A DNA stretch of 54,963 nt, from assembly GCF_001567585.1 (NCBI RefSeq), contig NZ_LRQV01000033.1:1-54963 (forward strand), read 5' to 3'. The position numbers were made by a program, and so were the translations under genes. The notes below the pieces were generated by a model. The model was not told where the DNA came from and did not search any database. It saw nothing but the letters and a program-made list of their open reading frames with translations. Source of the stretch: Micromonospora rosaria. GTDB lineage: Bacteria; Actinomycetota; Actinomycetes; Mycobacteriales; Micromonosporaceae. The stretch's first letter is position 1. Each line of letters begins with the position of its first letter. Below are positions 36,046 to 43,809 of the stretch, one piece after another.

Positions 36046-37073
36046 CGAACACCAGGACCCGGATCCCCCAGAACCTCGACCGGAACCTCGCCCTCGACCT
36101 GGTCCGGGTGACCGAGGCCGCGGCGATGGCCGCCGGTCGGTGGGTCGGTCGGGGTGACAAGGAGGGCGGTGACGGGGCCGCCGTCGACGCCATGCGCAAG
36201 CTGATCAACTCGATCCCGATGCGGGGCGTCGTGGTGATCGGCGAGGGCGAGAAGGACAACGCCCCGATGCTGTTCAACGGCGAGGAGGTCGGTGACGGCA
36301 CCGGCCCGGAGGTGGACGTCGCGGTCGACCCCATCGACGGCACCACGCTGATGAGCAAGGGCATGCCGAACGCCCTGGCGGTGCTGGCCGTCGCCGAGCG
36401 GGGGGCGATGTTCGACCCCAGCGCGGTCTTCTACATGGAGAAGCTCGCCGTCGGCCCGGCGTACGCGGACGTGGTCGACATCGAGGCCGGCCCGGCGGAG
36501 AACATCCGCCGGATCGCCCGCGCCAAGGGCACCGACGTGTCCGAGGTCACGGTCTGCGTGCTCGACCGGTCACGGCACGCGGACCTGGTCGAGCAGATCC
36601 GCCGGACCGGGGCGGGCATCCGGTTCATCTCCGACGGCGACATCGCCGGCGCGATCGCCGCCGCCCGGGGCGAGTCCGGCGTCGACGTGCTGATGGGCAT
36701 CGGCGGCACGCCGGAGGGGATCACCGCGGCCTGCGCGCTCAAGTGCATGGGCGGGGTGATGCAGGCCAAGCTCTGGCCCCGCGACGAGGACGAGCGGGCC
36801 AAGGCGCTCGCCGCCGGCCACGACCTGGACCGGGTGCTCACCACCGACGACCTGGTCACCGGGGACAACTGCTTCTTCGTGGCGACCGGGATCACCTCCG
36901 GCGACCTGCTACGCGGGGTCAGCTACCGGGCCGGTGGGGCGTACACCCAGTCGATCGTGATGCGCTCCAAGAGCGGTACGATCCGGGTGATCGACTCGTA
37001 CCACCGGCTGGAGAAGCTGGCCCTCTACTCGGCGGTCGACTTCGACGGCCGCCCCCTCGCCGAACAGGAGTAG
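36042..37073 (+). CDS. glpX: Fructose-1,6-bisphosphatase class II
   Basis: Gluconeogenic hydrolysis of fructose-1,6-bisphosphate to fructose-6-phosphate. 343 residues. Signatures of the GlpX family: [29 protein letters not shown], the metal-binding [13 protein letters not shown], and [21 protein letters not shown]. The ATG has GAGGAG about 7 nt upstream, inside the overlapping short ORF. It is the only FBPase seen in the window and partners with eno and pckG in gluconeogenesis. Confidence 0.98.
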   Translation: MTNTRTRIPQNLDRNLALDLVRVTEAAAMAAGRWVGRGDKEGGDGAAVDAMRKLINSIPMRGVVVIGEGEKDNAPMLFNGEEVGDGTGPEVDVAVDPIDGTTLMSKGMPNALAVLAVAERGAMFDPSAVFYMEKLAVGPAYADVVDIEAGPAENIRRIARAKGTDVSEVTVCVLDRSRHADLVEQIRRTGAGIRFISDGDIAGAIAAARGESGVDVLMGIGGTPEGITAACALKCMGGVMQAKLWPRDEDERAKALAAGHDLDRVLTTDDLVTGDNCFFVATGITSGDLLRGVSYRAGGAYTQSIVMRSKSGTIRVIDSYHRLEKLALYSAVDFDGRPLAEQE

Positions 37074-37119
37074 GACGACGGAACGCCCCTCCCCACCCCC
37101 GGCCCGACGGATCGCGGGG

Positions 37120-38028
37120 GTGGCGCTGGCGACCGCCGGTGGCGTCGCGGTGGCCGTGCAGTCCCGGATCAACGGCGAGTTGGGCGTCCGGCTCGCGGAC
37201 GGGATCGCCGCCGCGGTGGTCTCCTTCGGGCTGGGTCTGCTGGTGCTCCTGGTGCTGGTGCCCACCACCGCCTCCGGGCGGCGCGGGCTGGCCGCCCTGC
37301 GGACCGCCCTCGCCCGGGGGGCGCTGCGCCCGTGGCACCTCCTCGGCGGGGTGTGCGGCGCGTTCCTCGTCGCCACCCAGGGGCTGACCATCGGCACGCT
37401 CGGCGTGGCGGTGTTCACCGTGGCGGTGGTCGCCGGGCAGTCCGGCAGCAGTCTGCTGGTGGACCGGGCCGGGGTCGGCCCCGGCGGGCCCCAGCGGGTC
37501 ACCGCCAGCCGGCTGGCCGGCGCGGTGCTCACCGTGCTCGCGGTGCTGATCGCCGTGGGCGACCGGCTCGGTGACCCGGGCACCCTGGTGCTGGCGGTGC
37601 TGCCGCTGCTCGCCGGGGTCGGCATCGCCTGGCAGCAGGCGGTCAACGGCCGGGTCCGGGCCGCCGCCGCCAGCACCATGACCGCCACCCTGGTCAACTT
37701 CGTCGTCGGTACGGCGGCGCTGCTGGCGGCCTTCGCGGTGGAGGTGGCGGTACGCGGCTGGCCGGCCGGGGCGTTCCCCACCGAGCCGTGGCTCTACCTG
37801 GGCGGCCCGCTGGGCGTCTCGTTCATCGCGCTGGCCGCCGCGCTGGTCGGCTTGACCGGGGTGCTGCTGCTCGGCCTGGCGACCATCGCCGGGCAGATCG
37901 TCGGGGCGGTCCTGCTCGACCTGCTGCTGCCCACGGCGGCCTCGGCACCGGGCCCGGCGACCCTGTTCGGCGCGGCGCTGACCCTGGTCGCCGTCCTGGT
38001 CGCCACCCTCGGCCCCCTCCGCCGGTAA
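37120..38028 (+). CDS. DMT-superfamily (YdcZ/DUF606-like) transporter
   Basis: 302 residues from GTG 37120; about ten hydrophobic helices in two repeats, each starting with the family-typical Gly/Ala-rich helix and an N-G motif (VQSRINGEL; WQQAVNGRV). The substrate is unknown. The start is uncertain: helix 1 appears to begin a few residues before 37120 (RRIAGVALATAGG), and the position where a start would be expected carries ACG (37078) with no ATG/GTG/TTG nearby. It begins 46 nt after glpX and is probably co-transcribed. The TAA stop is the first triplet of a dispersed repeat. Confidence 0.82.
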   Translation: MALATAGGVAVAVQSRINGELGVRLADGIAAAVVSFGLGLLVLLVLVPTTASGRRGLAALRTALARGALRPWHLLGGVCGAFLVATQGLTIGTLGVAVFTVAVVAGQSGSSLLVDRAGVGPGGPQRVTASRLAGAVLTVLAVLIAVGDRLGDPGTLVLAVLPLLAGVGIAWQQAVNGRVRAAAASTMTATLVNFVVGTAALLAAFAVEVAVRGWPAGAFPTEPWLYLGGPLGVSFIALAAALVGLTGVLLLGLATIAGQIVGAVLLDLLLPTAASAPGPATLFGAALTLVAVLVATLGPLRR

Positions 38029-38078
38029 GGAAGGGCCCCCTCTTAACCCATTCGGTAGAGGAAGGGCCCCTTATTAAC
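38026..38078. repeat. Dispersed GGGCCC/TTAAC element, copy 3
   Basis: Units aggaagggccccctcttaac (38028-38047) and aggaagggccccttattaac (38059-38078), spacer ccattcggtag; this is copies 1 and 2 in reverse orientation. The leading TAAGG supplies the stop codon of the transporter gene. Confidence 0.9.
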
Positions 38079-38107
38079 CACCGGCAGGCCCCCGCGCGAC
38101 ACCGGCA

Positions 38108-38128
38108 GGCCCCCGCGCGGCGGGGGCC
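38108..38128. terminator. Hairpin between convergent genes
   Basis: Perfect 9-bp arms ggcccccgc / gcgggggcc, loop gcg, between the transporter and rhomboid genes. It sits in short GC-rich repeats (ccggcaggcccccgcgcg twice; gcgcgtcagggcgcggc-like, 38131-38185). Confidence 0.55.
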
Positions 38129-38181
38129 GGAGCGCGTCAGGGCGCGGCGCGTCAGGGCGCGGCGGGCCGGGGCGCGGCGGG

Positions 38182-38829
38182 TCAGGGCATGGTCAGCGGG
38201 GACTCGGCGTACGGGTCGGGGTCGGGGCGACGACGGCGGAAGACGATCGCCGCCACCATCCCGCCGACCAGCCCGAACAGGTGCCCCTGCCAGGAGATGC
38301 GCTCGTCGGTCGGGAGGATCCCGATCAACTGCCACCCGTAGAGCAGGCCGACCAGCAGCACCACCGCGAAGTTCCACCAGCTCCGCTCGACGATGCCGCG
38401 CATGAGCAGCAGCCCCAGGTACCCGAAGATCACGCCGCTGGCGCCGACCACGATGGAGTTCGGTGACCCGGTGAACCACACGCCGAAGCCGCTGACCAGC
38501 ACGATGACCAGGGTCGACCAGAGGAACCGGCGGACCCCGGCGGCCAGCACGAAGGTGCCGAGCAGGATCAGCGGGATGCTGTTGCTGTAGAGGTGGTCGA
38601 AGCCGTGGTGCAGGAACGGGGAGAAGAAGACCCCGTCGAGCCCCTCGATGCTGCGCGGGATGATCCCGGCGGCGGCGTCGAAGCCGGCTCCCAGCCACAC
38701 GTCGAGGGCCTCGATGAGGAAAAGGATCGGCACCACCGCGCACATGGCGACGAAGGCTCGGCCCAGCGAGGCGTAGAACGCCTCGGTGCCGAACCGGTTG
38801 GGGTCGTTACCACCCGGGCCCAAGGTCAC
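38182..38829 (-). CDS. Rhomboid-family intramembrane serine protease
   Basis: 215 residues, six hydrophobic segments. The catalytic serine lies in GASGVIFG and the histidine in WQGHLFGLVGG, giving the rhomboid Ser-His dyad. The upstream HHGFDHLYSNSIPL segment supplies the conserved His/Asn of the oxyanion region. It would cleave substrates within the membrane. GTG start preceded by a G-run. The C-terminus is Arg-rich (FRRRRPDPDPY), cytosolic. Substrate unknown. Confidence 0.93.
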   Translation of the reverse strand: MTLGPGGNDPNRFGTEAFYASLGRAFVAMCAVVPILFLIEALDVWLGAGFDAAAGIIPRSIEGLDGVFFSPFLHHGFDHLYSNSIPLILLGTFVLAAGVRRFLWSTLVIVLVSGFGVWFTGSPNSIVVGASGVIFGYLGLLLMRGIVERSWWNFAVVLLVGLLYGWQLIGILPTDERISWQGHLFGLVGGMVAAIVFRRRRPDPDPYAESPLTMP

Positions 38830-38957
38830 CCCCCAAGAGCTATCAGCAAAAGGCGCGACCCGCCACTACGGGACCGGGCGGAATCCGGCCGGTGCACGAC
38901 GACGGCGGGGTCGGGTGGCGTCATCCACCCGACCCCGCCGTCGCGTCGTCACGCCGG

Positions 38958-39677
38958 TCAGTACCAGCCGGAGCTCTGCGACTTCGCCCAGGCCTTGCAC
39001 GGGGTGCCGTACCGGCCCTCGATGTAGCCGAGGCCCCACTTGATCTGGGTCACCGGGTTGGTCTCCCAGTCGTCGCCCACCGAGGCCATCTTGCTGCCCG
39101 GCAGCGCCTGCGGGATGCCGTGCGCCCCGGAGGAGGAGTTGTGCGCCCGGGGGTTCCAGCCGCTCTCCTTGTTCCAGAGCTTGTTCAGGCAGGGGAACTG
39201 GTCGATGCCGTGGCCGGCCTGCACCATCAGGGCGCAGCCGGTGCGGCGGTGGCCGCTGAACTCGTTGCAGGAGTCCGGGACCGGCCCGTCGTACGGCCGG
39301 TTCGCCTTGGCGGCGGCCTCCTTTGCCGCCTTCTCCTCGGCGGCCTTGCGGGCGGCCTCCTCCCGAGCCTTCTTCCGGGACGCCGCGGCGGCCTCGGCCT
39401 CCTTGGCCCGCTGGGCGGCCTCCTTCGCCGCCTTGGCGGCCCGCAGCTTCGCCTGGTACTCGGCGCTGCGTTGCTGGGCGGACTGGATCTGGTGCAGGGC
39501 CTGCCGCTCGCGCTGGTACTCCTGCTCGGCCCGGTCGACCTCGACCGCGACTCGCGAGGTCAGGCCCTGTTGCTGGGTCTCCTGGTGGTCGCCCAGGTAG
39601 ACGCCGCCGGCAACGCCCACGGAGAGCAGCACGACAGCGGCCGTGCGGGCGCCGAACCGGCTCCACAGCCGACTCAC
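38958..39677 (-). CDS. Lytic transglycosylase-like protein with coiled-coil
   Basis: 239 residues. An N-terminal signal/anchor helix (TAAVVLLSVGVAGGVYLG) is followed by a long charged Ala/Lys/Glu coiled-coil (~45-140). The C-terminal SLT/Rpf-like domain has the catalytic glutamate in LWNKESGWNPRAHN and continues SGAHGIPQALPGSKM. Four cysteines (CNEF, TGCAL, FPCLN, TPCKA) may form two disulfides. It would cleave peptidoglycan during growth or resuscitation. GTG start with AAGGGA about 9 nt upstream, a structured leader and a CRP-like site further upstream. Confidence 0.9.
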   Translation of the reverse strand: MSRLWSRFGARTAAVVLLSVGVAGGVYLGDHQETQQQGLTSRVAVEVDRAEQEYQRERQALHQIQSAQQRSAEYQAKLRAAKAAKEAAQRAKEAEAAAASRKKAREEAARKAAEEKAAKEAAAKANRPYDGPVPDSCNEFSGHRRTGCALMVQAGHGIDQFPCLNKLWNKESGWNPRAHNSSSGAHGIPQALPGSKMASVGDDWETNPVTQIKWGLGYIEGRYGTPCKAWAKSQSSGWY

Positions 39678-39705
39678 GAAGTGGTCCCTTCGTCGGGGGC
39701 AAGGA

Positions 39706-39749
39706 CACGGTGCCGGGCCCGGCCCCGCGTGGGGCCGCTCGGCACCGTG
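39706..39749 (-). promoter_or_regulatory. Structured leader hairpin of the transglycosylase gene
   Basis: Outer arms cacggtgccg / cggcaccgtg (10 bp) and inner arms ggcccc / ggggcc around gcgt, 29 nt before the start codon. A possible attenuator or RNA regulatory element. I do not see the conserved sequence of the c-di-AMP (ydaO) riboswitch that often precedes such genes. Confidence 0.5.
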
Positions 39750-39910
39750 AGCGCCCCGACCGTGTCGCCGGTCGCCGCCGACGCACCAGCCGGCACCGGG
39801 TGCCCGGTGGCCGCCGGTGACGAACGATCACCAGCGATGTGCCTGGTGCGCGGGCGCTCGTGGGACACGATCGCGCACAGTGAGACGGATGGGAAACCAA
39901 TGGCATCATT

Positions 39911-39926
39911 TGTGATCTGCACCACA
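39911..39926. promoter_or_regulatory. CRP-like palindrome upstream of the transglycosylase gene
   Basis: TGTGA-N6-CCACA, nine of ten matches to the TGTGA-N6-TCACA consensus of CRP-type regulators, in an AT-richer patch about 235 nt before the GTG start. Actinobacterial CRP homologues are known to regulate Rpf-type genes. Confidence 0.4.
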
Positions 39927-39971
39927 CTTAGAATGCCATCAAAACCGCCCAGAGCGCCCGCGCCACACCGG

Positions 39972-41387
39972 TCAGAGCGGGACGTCCTCCAGCAGATCGG
40001 TGACCATCGCGGCGATCGGCGACCGCTCCGAACGGGTGAGCGTGACGTGCGCGAAGAGCGGATGTCCCTTCAGCGCCTCGATGACCGCCGTCACCCCGTC
40101 GTGCCGCCCCACCCGCAGGTTGTCCCGTTGGGCCACGTCGTGCGTGAGCACCACCCGCGACCCCTGGCCGATCCGGGACAGCACGGTGAGCAGGACGCCC
40201 CGCTCCAGCGACTGGGCCTCGTCCACGATCACGAAGGCGTCGTGCAGGCTCCGGCCCCGGATGTGGGTCAGCGGCAGCACCTCCAGGATGCCCCGGGAGG
40301 TCACCTCCTCCAGCACGTTCTCGTGCACCACGGCGCCGAGGGTGTCGAAGACCGCCTGCGCCCAGGGCGACATCTTCTCCGACTCGGACCCGGGCAGGTA
40401 GCCCAGTTCCTGCCCGCCGACGGCGTACAGCGGGCGGAAGACGACCACCTTCTTGTGCCGGCGGCGCTCCATCACCGCCTCCAGCCCCGCGCAGAGCGCC
40501 AGCGCCGACTTGCCGGTGCCGGCCCGCCCGCCGAGCGAGACGATCCCGATCGACTCGTCCAGCAGCAGGTCGAGGGCGACCCGTTGCTCGGCCGAACGAC
40601 CGTGCACGCCGAACGCCTCCCGGTCGCCCCGGACCAGCCGTACCGTCTTGTCGGGCAGCACCCGGCCGAGCGCCGAGCCCCGCGCCGAGTGCAGCACCAG
40701 CCCGGTGTGGCAGGGCAGCCCGGCGGCCTCGTCCAGGTCGAGCGCCTCCCCGCCGTACAGCGCGCCGATCTGCTCCTCGGCCAGCTCCAGCTCGGCCATC
40801 CCGGTCCAGGTCGGGTCACTGGCCTGGCCGTGCCGGTACTCGTCGGCGTGCAGGCCCACCGAGGCCGCCTTGACCCGCAGTGGCATGTCCTTGCTGACCA
40901 GGGTGACCTGCCGCCCCTCGGCGGCGAGGTTCAGCGCGACGGAGAGGATGCGGGCGTCGTTGGACTCGGTGCGGAACCCCGGCGGCAGCACCCCGTCGTC
41001 GGTGTGGTTCAGCTCCACCCGCAGCGTCCCACCGGTGTCGTTGGCCGGCACCGGCTGGTCCAGTCGACCGTGCGCGATCCGCAGTTCGTCCAGCATCCGC
41101 AGCGACTGCCGGGCGAACCAGCCCAGCTCCGGATGGTGTCGCTTGCCCTCCAGCTCGGAGATGACCACCAGCGGCAGGACCACCTCGTGCTCGGCGAACC
41201 GGTGGAAGGCCGCCGGGTCGGACAGCAGCACCGAGGTGTCCAGGACGTACGTCTGGCCCGCTGGTCGGGGCTCCTTGGGTTCGGCCGGCGCGGCAGCCGC
41301 CGAGCGGCGGCTCCGGGTGGCACGGCGGGTCGTGGCTGTCGCGGCCGGGGTCTGGTCGGCCCCGGCATCGGTACGGCGAGTCGTCAC
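39972..41387 (-). CDS. PhoH2-type protein: PIN domain fused to PhoH ATPase
   Basis: 471 residues from the chosen start. The N-terminal ~40 residues are Arg/Ala/Thr-rich. A PIN RNase domain follows (~45-190; [26 protein letters not shown]). The PhoH helicase-like ATPase has Walker [15 protein letters not shown] and Walker [12 protein letters not shown]. PhoH2 proteins unwind and cleave RNA in an ATP-dependent way. I prefer the GTG at 41385-41387 (GGAG 8 nt upstream) over the GTG at 41411. Confidence 0.92.
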   Translation of the reverse strand: MTTRRTDAGADQTPAATATTRRATRSRRSAAAAPAEPKEPRPAGQTYVLDTSVLLSDPAAFHRFAEHEVVLPLVVISELEGKRHHPELGWFARQSLRMLDELRIAHGRLDQPVPANDTGGTLRVELNHTDDGVLPPGFRTESNDARILSVALNLAAEGRQVTLVSKDMPLRVKAASVGLHADEYRHGQASDPTWTGMAELELAEEQIGALYGGEALDLDEAAGLPCHTGLVLHSARGSALGRVLPDKTVRLVRGDREAFGVHGRSAEQRVALDLLLDESIGIVSLGGRAGTGKSALALCAGLEAVMERRRHKKVVVFRPLYAVGGQELGYLPGSESEKMSPWAQAVFDTLGAVVHENVLEEVTSRGILEVLPLTHIRGRSLHDAFVIVDEAQSLERGVLLTVLSRIGQGSRVVLTHDVAQRDNLRVGRHDGVTAVIEALKGHPLFAHVTLTRSERSPIAAMVTDLLEDVPL

Positions 41388-41532
41388 AGGCCTGCTCCGA
41401 CGGATGGGCACCCGCCACCCGCGTTCCCGCTCCTCCGGTGCCCGGGGACACGGGGTCGGATGCGGGCCCCATGTGCGAGGTCGCAGATCCGGGCTGGCCG
41501 GCTGGCCCGGGAGAACCCCGTGCCATGCCTAG

Positions 41533-41538
41533 ACGCTA
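41533..41538 (-). promoter_or_regulatory. -10 box upstream of the PhoH2 gene
   Basis: TAGCGT on the minus strand, giving a leader of about 140 nt. The 366 bp between the PhoH2 start and the next gene (41388-41753) otherwise hold only this box, an AT-rich patch at 41575-41600 and the inverted repeat at 41636-41676. An ATG lies 6 nt after the box, but its frame runs out of phase into the PhoH2 gene and does not look coding. Confidence 0.45.
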
Positions 41539-41635
41539 GCGGCGCAACCGCGCCGGGGCTAGGGTTCGACCGCGGATCTTCGAAAACGAACACGTTAACA
41601 GAGCCGCCGGGGCAGCCGGCGGGCGGGGGTGGCGG

Positions 41636-41676
41636 GCCGGCCGGGATGCCTGCCCCCTGCGCGCATCCCGGCCGGC
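41636..41676. terminator. Inverted repeat downstream of the small membrane protein gene
   Basis: Perfect 14-bp arms gccggccgggatgc / gcatcccggccggc with a 13-nt loop, 78 nt past the stop codon at 41754. Confidence 0.7.
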
Positions 41677-41753
41677 GGGACCATCGCCAGGGGTCCGGCG
41701 TGGCCCCACGGTGCGCGTCCGCCGCGGACGACGCACCGGGTCCCGGGGACCGG

Positions 41754-42077
41754 TCACCCGGTCCGCTGCACGAGCGTGCCGGCGGGGTACCGGCCGCTGG
41801 CCGGGGTGGGCGGCACGACGGACGAGGACCCGGTGTACGTGGTCCCCGGCCGGGTCGCCGACCCGACCTGGCGGGCGGGGGCCGCGAGCGCGGAGGCGAT
41901 GGCCGCCTGCGCGTCCCGTCGCCGTCGGTTCCAGGCGCCCCGGTCGCCGTCGAAGTAGCCCTGCCGGTACCCGAACCGGTACCCGATCCGGTAGCTGAGC
42001 TGCCCGTGCAACCGCCCGGCGGCGTAGCTGCTCGACCCGAGCAGCAGGACGAGGAAGACCACGAGGAAGGGACTCAT
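41754..42077 (-). CDS. Small membrane protein of unknown function
   Basis: 107 residues. One N-terminal transmembrane helix (FLVVFLVLLLGSSSYAAG), then a basic Tyr/Arg/Gly repeat (YRIGYRFGYRQGYFDGDRG) and a Ser/Thr/Pro-rich tail. I do not recognise the family. It follows the gene ending at 42109 by 31 nt and is probably in the same transcript. Confidence 0.65.
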   Translation of the reverse strand: MSPFLVVFLVLLLGSSSYAAGRLHGQLSYRIGYRFGYRQGYFDGDRGAWNRRRRDAQAAIASALAAPARQVGSATRPGTTYTGSSSVVPPTPASGRYPAGTLVQRTG

Positions 42078-42108
42078 CCGGCGGCTCCGCTCCGTCGTGT
42101 CGGCCGAC

Positions 42109-42450
42109 TCATCGTTCCTCCGGTTCGGCGAGGTGGTCGGTGGTCAGGAGCCGTTCGAGGTCGCCGGTGCCGACCTCCTCGACCAGCTCCACACTGATCC
42201 GGCAGCCGTCCACGACGACCTCGGCCACCGAGACCCGGCGGATCTCGCCGCCCGCGTCGTAGACCCGGACGCTCACCTCCGGGCAGCCGAGGTGGGCACG
42301 CCAGGCGTCCCACTCGGCGCGGTCGCCGACGGTCAGCGACAGGTAACGGCAGCCCCGTGCGAGGTACAGCCGCCACGGGGCGCTGAGGCCCGTGGCCACC
42401 CCCTCCGCGACCAGGCCGAACGTCTGGGCACGGGTTGCGAGTTCGGTCAC
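42109..42450 (-). CDS. Hypothetical protein
   Basis: 113 residues, no signal peptide or membrane helix. Coding character is good (GC-rich third positions and a balanced composition: ATRAQTFGLVAEGVATGLSAPWRLYL ... ELVEEVGTGDLERLL). Four cysteines are present, with no known motif. Start: GTG at 42448-42450 (a GTG one codon earlier is equivalent), with GGGGGG just upstream. Divergent from the XRE-type regulator across the AT-rich island, so that region may control both. Confidence 0.65.
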   Translation of the reverse strand: MTELATRAQTFGLVAEGVATGLSAPWRLYLARGCRYLSLTVGDRAEWDAWRAHLGCPEVSVRVYDAGGEIRRVSVAEVVVDGCRISVELVEEVGTGDLERLLTTDHLAEPEER

Positions 42451-42516
42451 CACACCCCCCTCGATCCGGGGGCGTCACACCTGTGGGCACTGGCGGTCTC
42501 CGGCACGTGCCACACC

Positions 42517-42664
42517 GTAGATTGTCCCATGAACGTGACAGTATCAGCTTTTCGTCTGATTACGGTCACACCTACCGACATCTATTCTGCATCGGCTAAT
42601 TGCCTGATCAAGAGCGCAATCGCGAGCCCGGGAAAGCCGATAAGTGTGTCACTTTCACGTGACA
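42517..42664. promoter_or_regulatory. AT-rich control region with dyads upstream of the XRE-type regulator
   Basis: Markedly AT-richer than the rest of the window. It contains TAGATT (42518-42523), an imperfect dyad GTGACAGTATCAG (42535-42547) / CTGATTACGGTCAC (42556-42569) with an 8-nt loop, and TGTCAC-N6-GTGACA (42647-42664). The recurring GTGAC half-site suggests operators for one regulator, possibly the adjacent one. An in-frame ATG at 42529, 5 nt after TAGATT, could extend the regulator by 62 residues, but the codon use there is unlike neighbouring genes. Confidence 0.5.
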
Positions 42665-42714
42665 GGAAAGCGCTCGCCTGGCTTGTCGTGGACAACTGGC
42701 CGTACCGTCACGGA

Positions 42715-43155
42715 GTGACCGGGACCGCTCACGCACGGAAGATCGCCTTCGCCACCTTCGTCCGCCGGGCGCTCGACGACGCCCGCGCCACCCGCGCCTG
42801 GAGTGGCACAGAGGTGTCCCGCCGCACAGGCGTCTCCCGGCAGACGATCAACCGTTGGGTCCGCGGGGACTGGGCCAGCGACCCCGAGGCGGAGCGGGTG
42901 GTGGCCTTCTGCGAGGGGCTCGGCCTCAACCCGGCGGCGGCCTTCGCCGCGCTCGGGTGGGACCGCACCGCCCCGCCGCGCAGCGCCCCCACCCCGCCCC
43001 CGATGGACCCGGACGTCGAGGCGCTGTTGCGCCGCCTGGTCGACCCGAACGTCTCCGACGCGGAGAAGTTCCACATCCGGGAGACCATCCGGTATCTGGC
43101 GTACCGCCCGACGTTGCCCCTCGACGGGCGAAAACGGGGCCGAAAGGCCGGCTGA
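42715..43155 (+). CDS. XRE-type helix-turn-helix regulator
   Basis: 146 residues. The helix-turn-helix lies at about residues 20-75: EVSRRTGVSRQTINRWVRGDW is the helix-turn-recognition helix core, followed by AERVVAFCEGLGLNPAAAFAALGW. The C-terminal ~50 residues (MDPDVEALLRRLVDP...FHIRETIRYLA) are helical, perhaps for dimerisation, then a basic tail (GRKRGRKAG). GTG start with GGA directly upstream; a longer form from 42529 is possible. The dyads in the preceding AT-rich region suggest autoregulation. Confidence 0.85.
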   Translation: MTGTAHARKIAFATFVRRALDDARATRAWSGTEVSRRTGVSRQTINRWVRGDWASDPEAERVVAFCEGLGLNPAAAFAALGWDRTAPPRSAPTPPPMDPDVEALLRRLVDPNVSDAEKFHIRETIRYLAYRPTLPLDGRKRGRKAG

Positions 43156-43248
43156 GAAGGGAAACGCCCTGGCCCGGCCAGTTCTCAGATGGCGAAAGAA
43201 CGGTCGACCGGTACCGAAGGTTTCGCTCCGGGGTCGGACGCCGCGCGC

Positions 43249-43254
43249 TAGCGT
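43249..43254 (+). promoter_or_regulatory. -10 box of the small membrane protein gene at 43342
   Basis: TAGCGT, giving a leader of about 80 nt that contains AAGGAGGGG before the ATG. Confidence 0.45.
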
Positions 43255-43341
43255 CCAGTGTGTGCTGCTTGGGCTCGTCGTCGGCGGGGGGACGGGACAC
43301 GGCCGAACCAAGCCCTGCGGGACAGAAGGAGGGGTCTGTCC

Positions 43342-43695
43342 ATGACCCTGAAATGGTTGGCAGTCGTGATCGCGTCGGTCTCCCTGACCGGGTGGCTGAC
43401 CGGAAACGTGGTGCTCGGCCTGGTCGACGGCGGGGAGTTGCCGCTGCCCGTCAACCTGCTCGCGCTCACCGTCGCCGGCACCGCCGTCGTCCTGGCCGTC
43501 CTCGCCGAGCTGAACGACCGGCTCAACGACCGGCTCACCGCGATCACCGAGTTCCTGGTGGGCCGGCTGGACGAGATCGAGGCCCGGGCCGGCGACCGGA
43601 ACGCGGGCTTCGTCGAGGGGTACCTGCTCCACCACGACCGGGAGGCGACCGTGGTGCCGTTCGTCCGTCCCGGCCGGGACGCCGCCGAACGGTGA
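43342..43695 (+). CDS. Small two-helix membrane protein
   Basis: 117 residues. Two transmembrane helices (~5-28 and ~38-58) are followed by a short coiled-coil-like cytosolic segment with a near-repeat (ELNDRLNDRLTAITEFLVGRLDEIEARAGD) and a charged tail. Start: ATG with AAGGAGGGG about 7 nt upstream. An in-frame GTG at 43258 would add 28 Arg-rich residues but lacks a ribosome binding site. Function not recognised. Confidence 0.8.
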   Translation: MTLKWLAVVIASVSLTGWLTGNVVLGLVDGGELPLPVNLLALTVAGTAVVLAVLAELNDRLNDRLTAITEFLVGRLDEIEARAGDRNAGFVEGYLLHHDREATVVPFVRPGRDAAER

Positions 43696-43796
43696 CCCCG
43701 CCGGCCGCCCCGGCGACACCCGCGATGCTACTCGTCGATGCCTGCGCGTCACCCGGGCGTCGGATCGATGCCGTGAATGAGGCGTCCGAACCGGGG

Positions 43797-43802
43797 TACG
43801 CT
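43797..43802 (+). promoter_or_regulatory. -10 box, leaderless-type, otsB
   Basis: TACGCT, 7 nt before the GTG at 43810. Confidence 0.6.
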
Positions 43803-43809
43803 GTCGCGC

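Noticed and set aside
39678..39971. c-di-AMP (ydaO-type) riboswitch before the transglycosylase gene
   Set aside because: Expected from context, but I could not find the conserved sequence blocks; only hairpins and a CRP-like site are visible.
40816..41526. 236-codon minus-strand frame starting with ATG 6 nt after a TAGCGT box
   Set aside because: The start context fits a leaderless gene, but the frame overlaps the PhoH2 coding region out of phase and the composition is shadow-like. The box more likely drives PhoH2 with a ~140-nt leader.
43258..43341. N-terminal extension of the small membrane protein gene from GTG 43258
   Set aside because: Only 3 nt separate it from the -10 box, it has an Arg-rich shadow-like sequence, and the ATG at 43342 has an excellent ribosome binding site.
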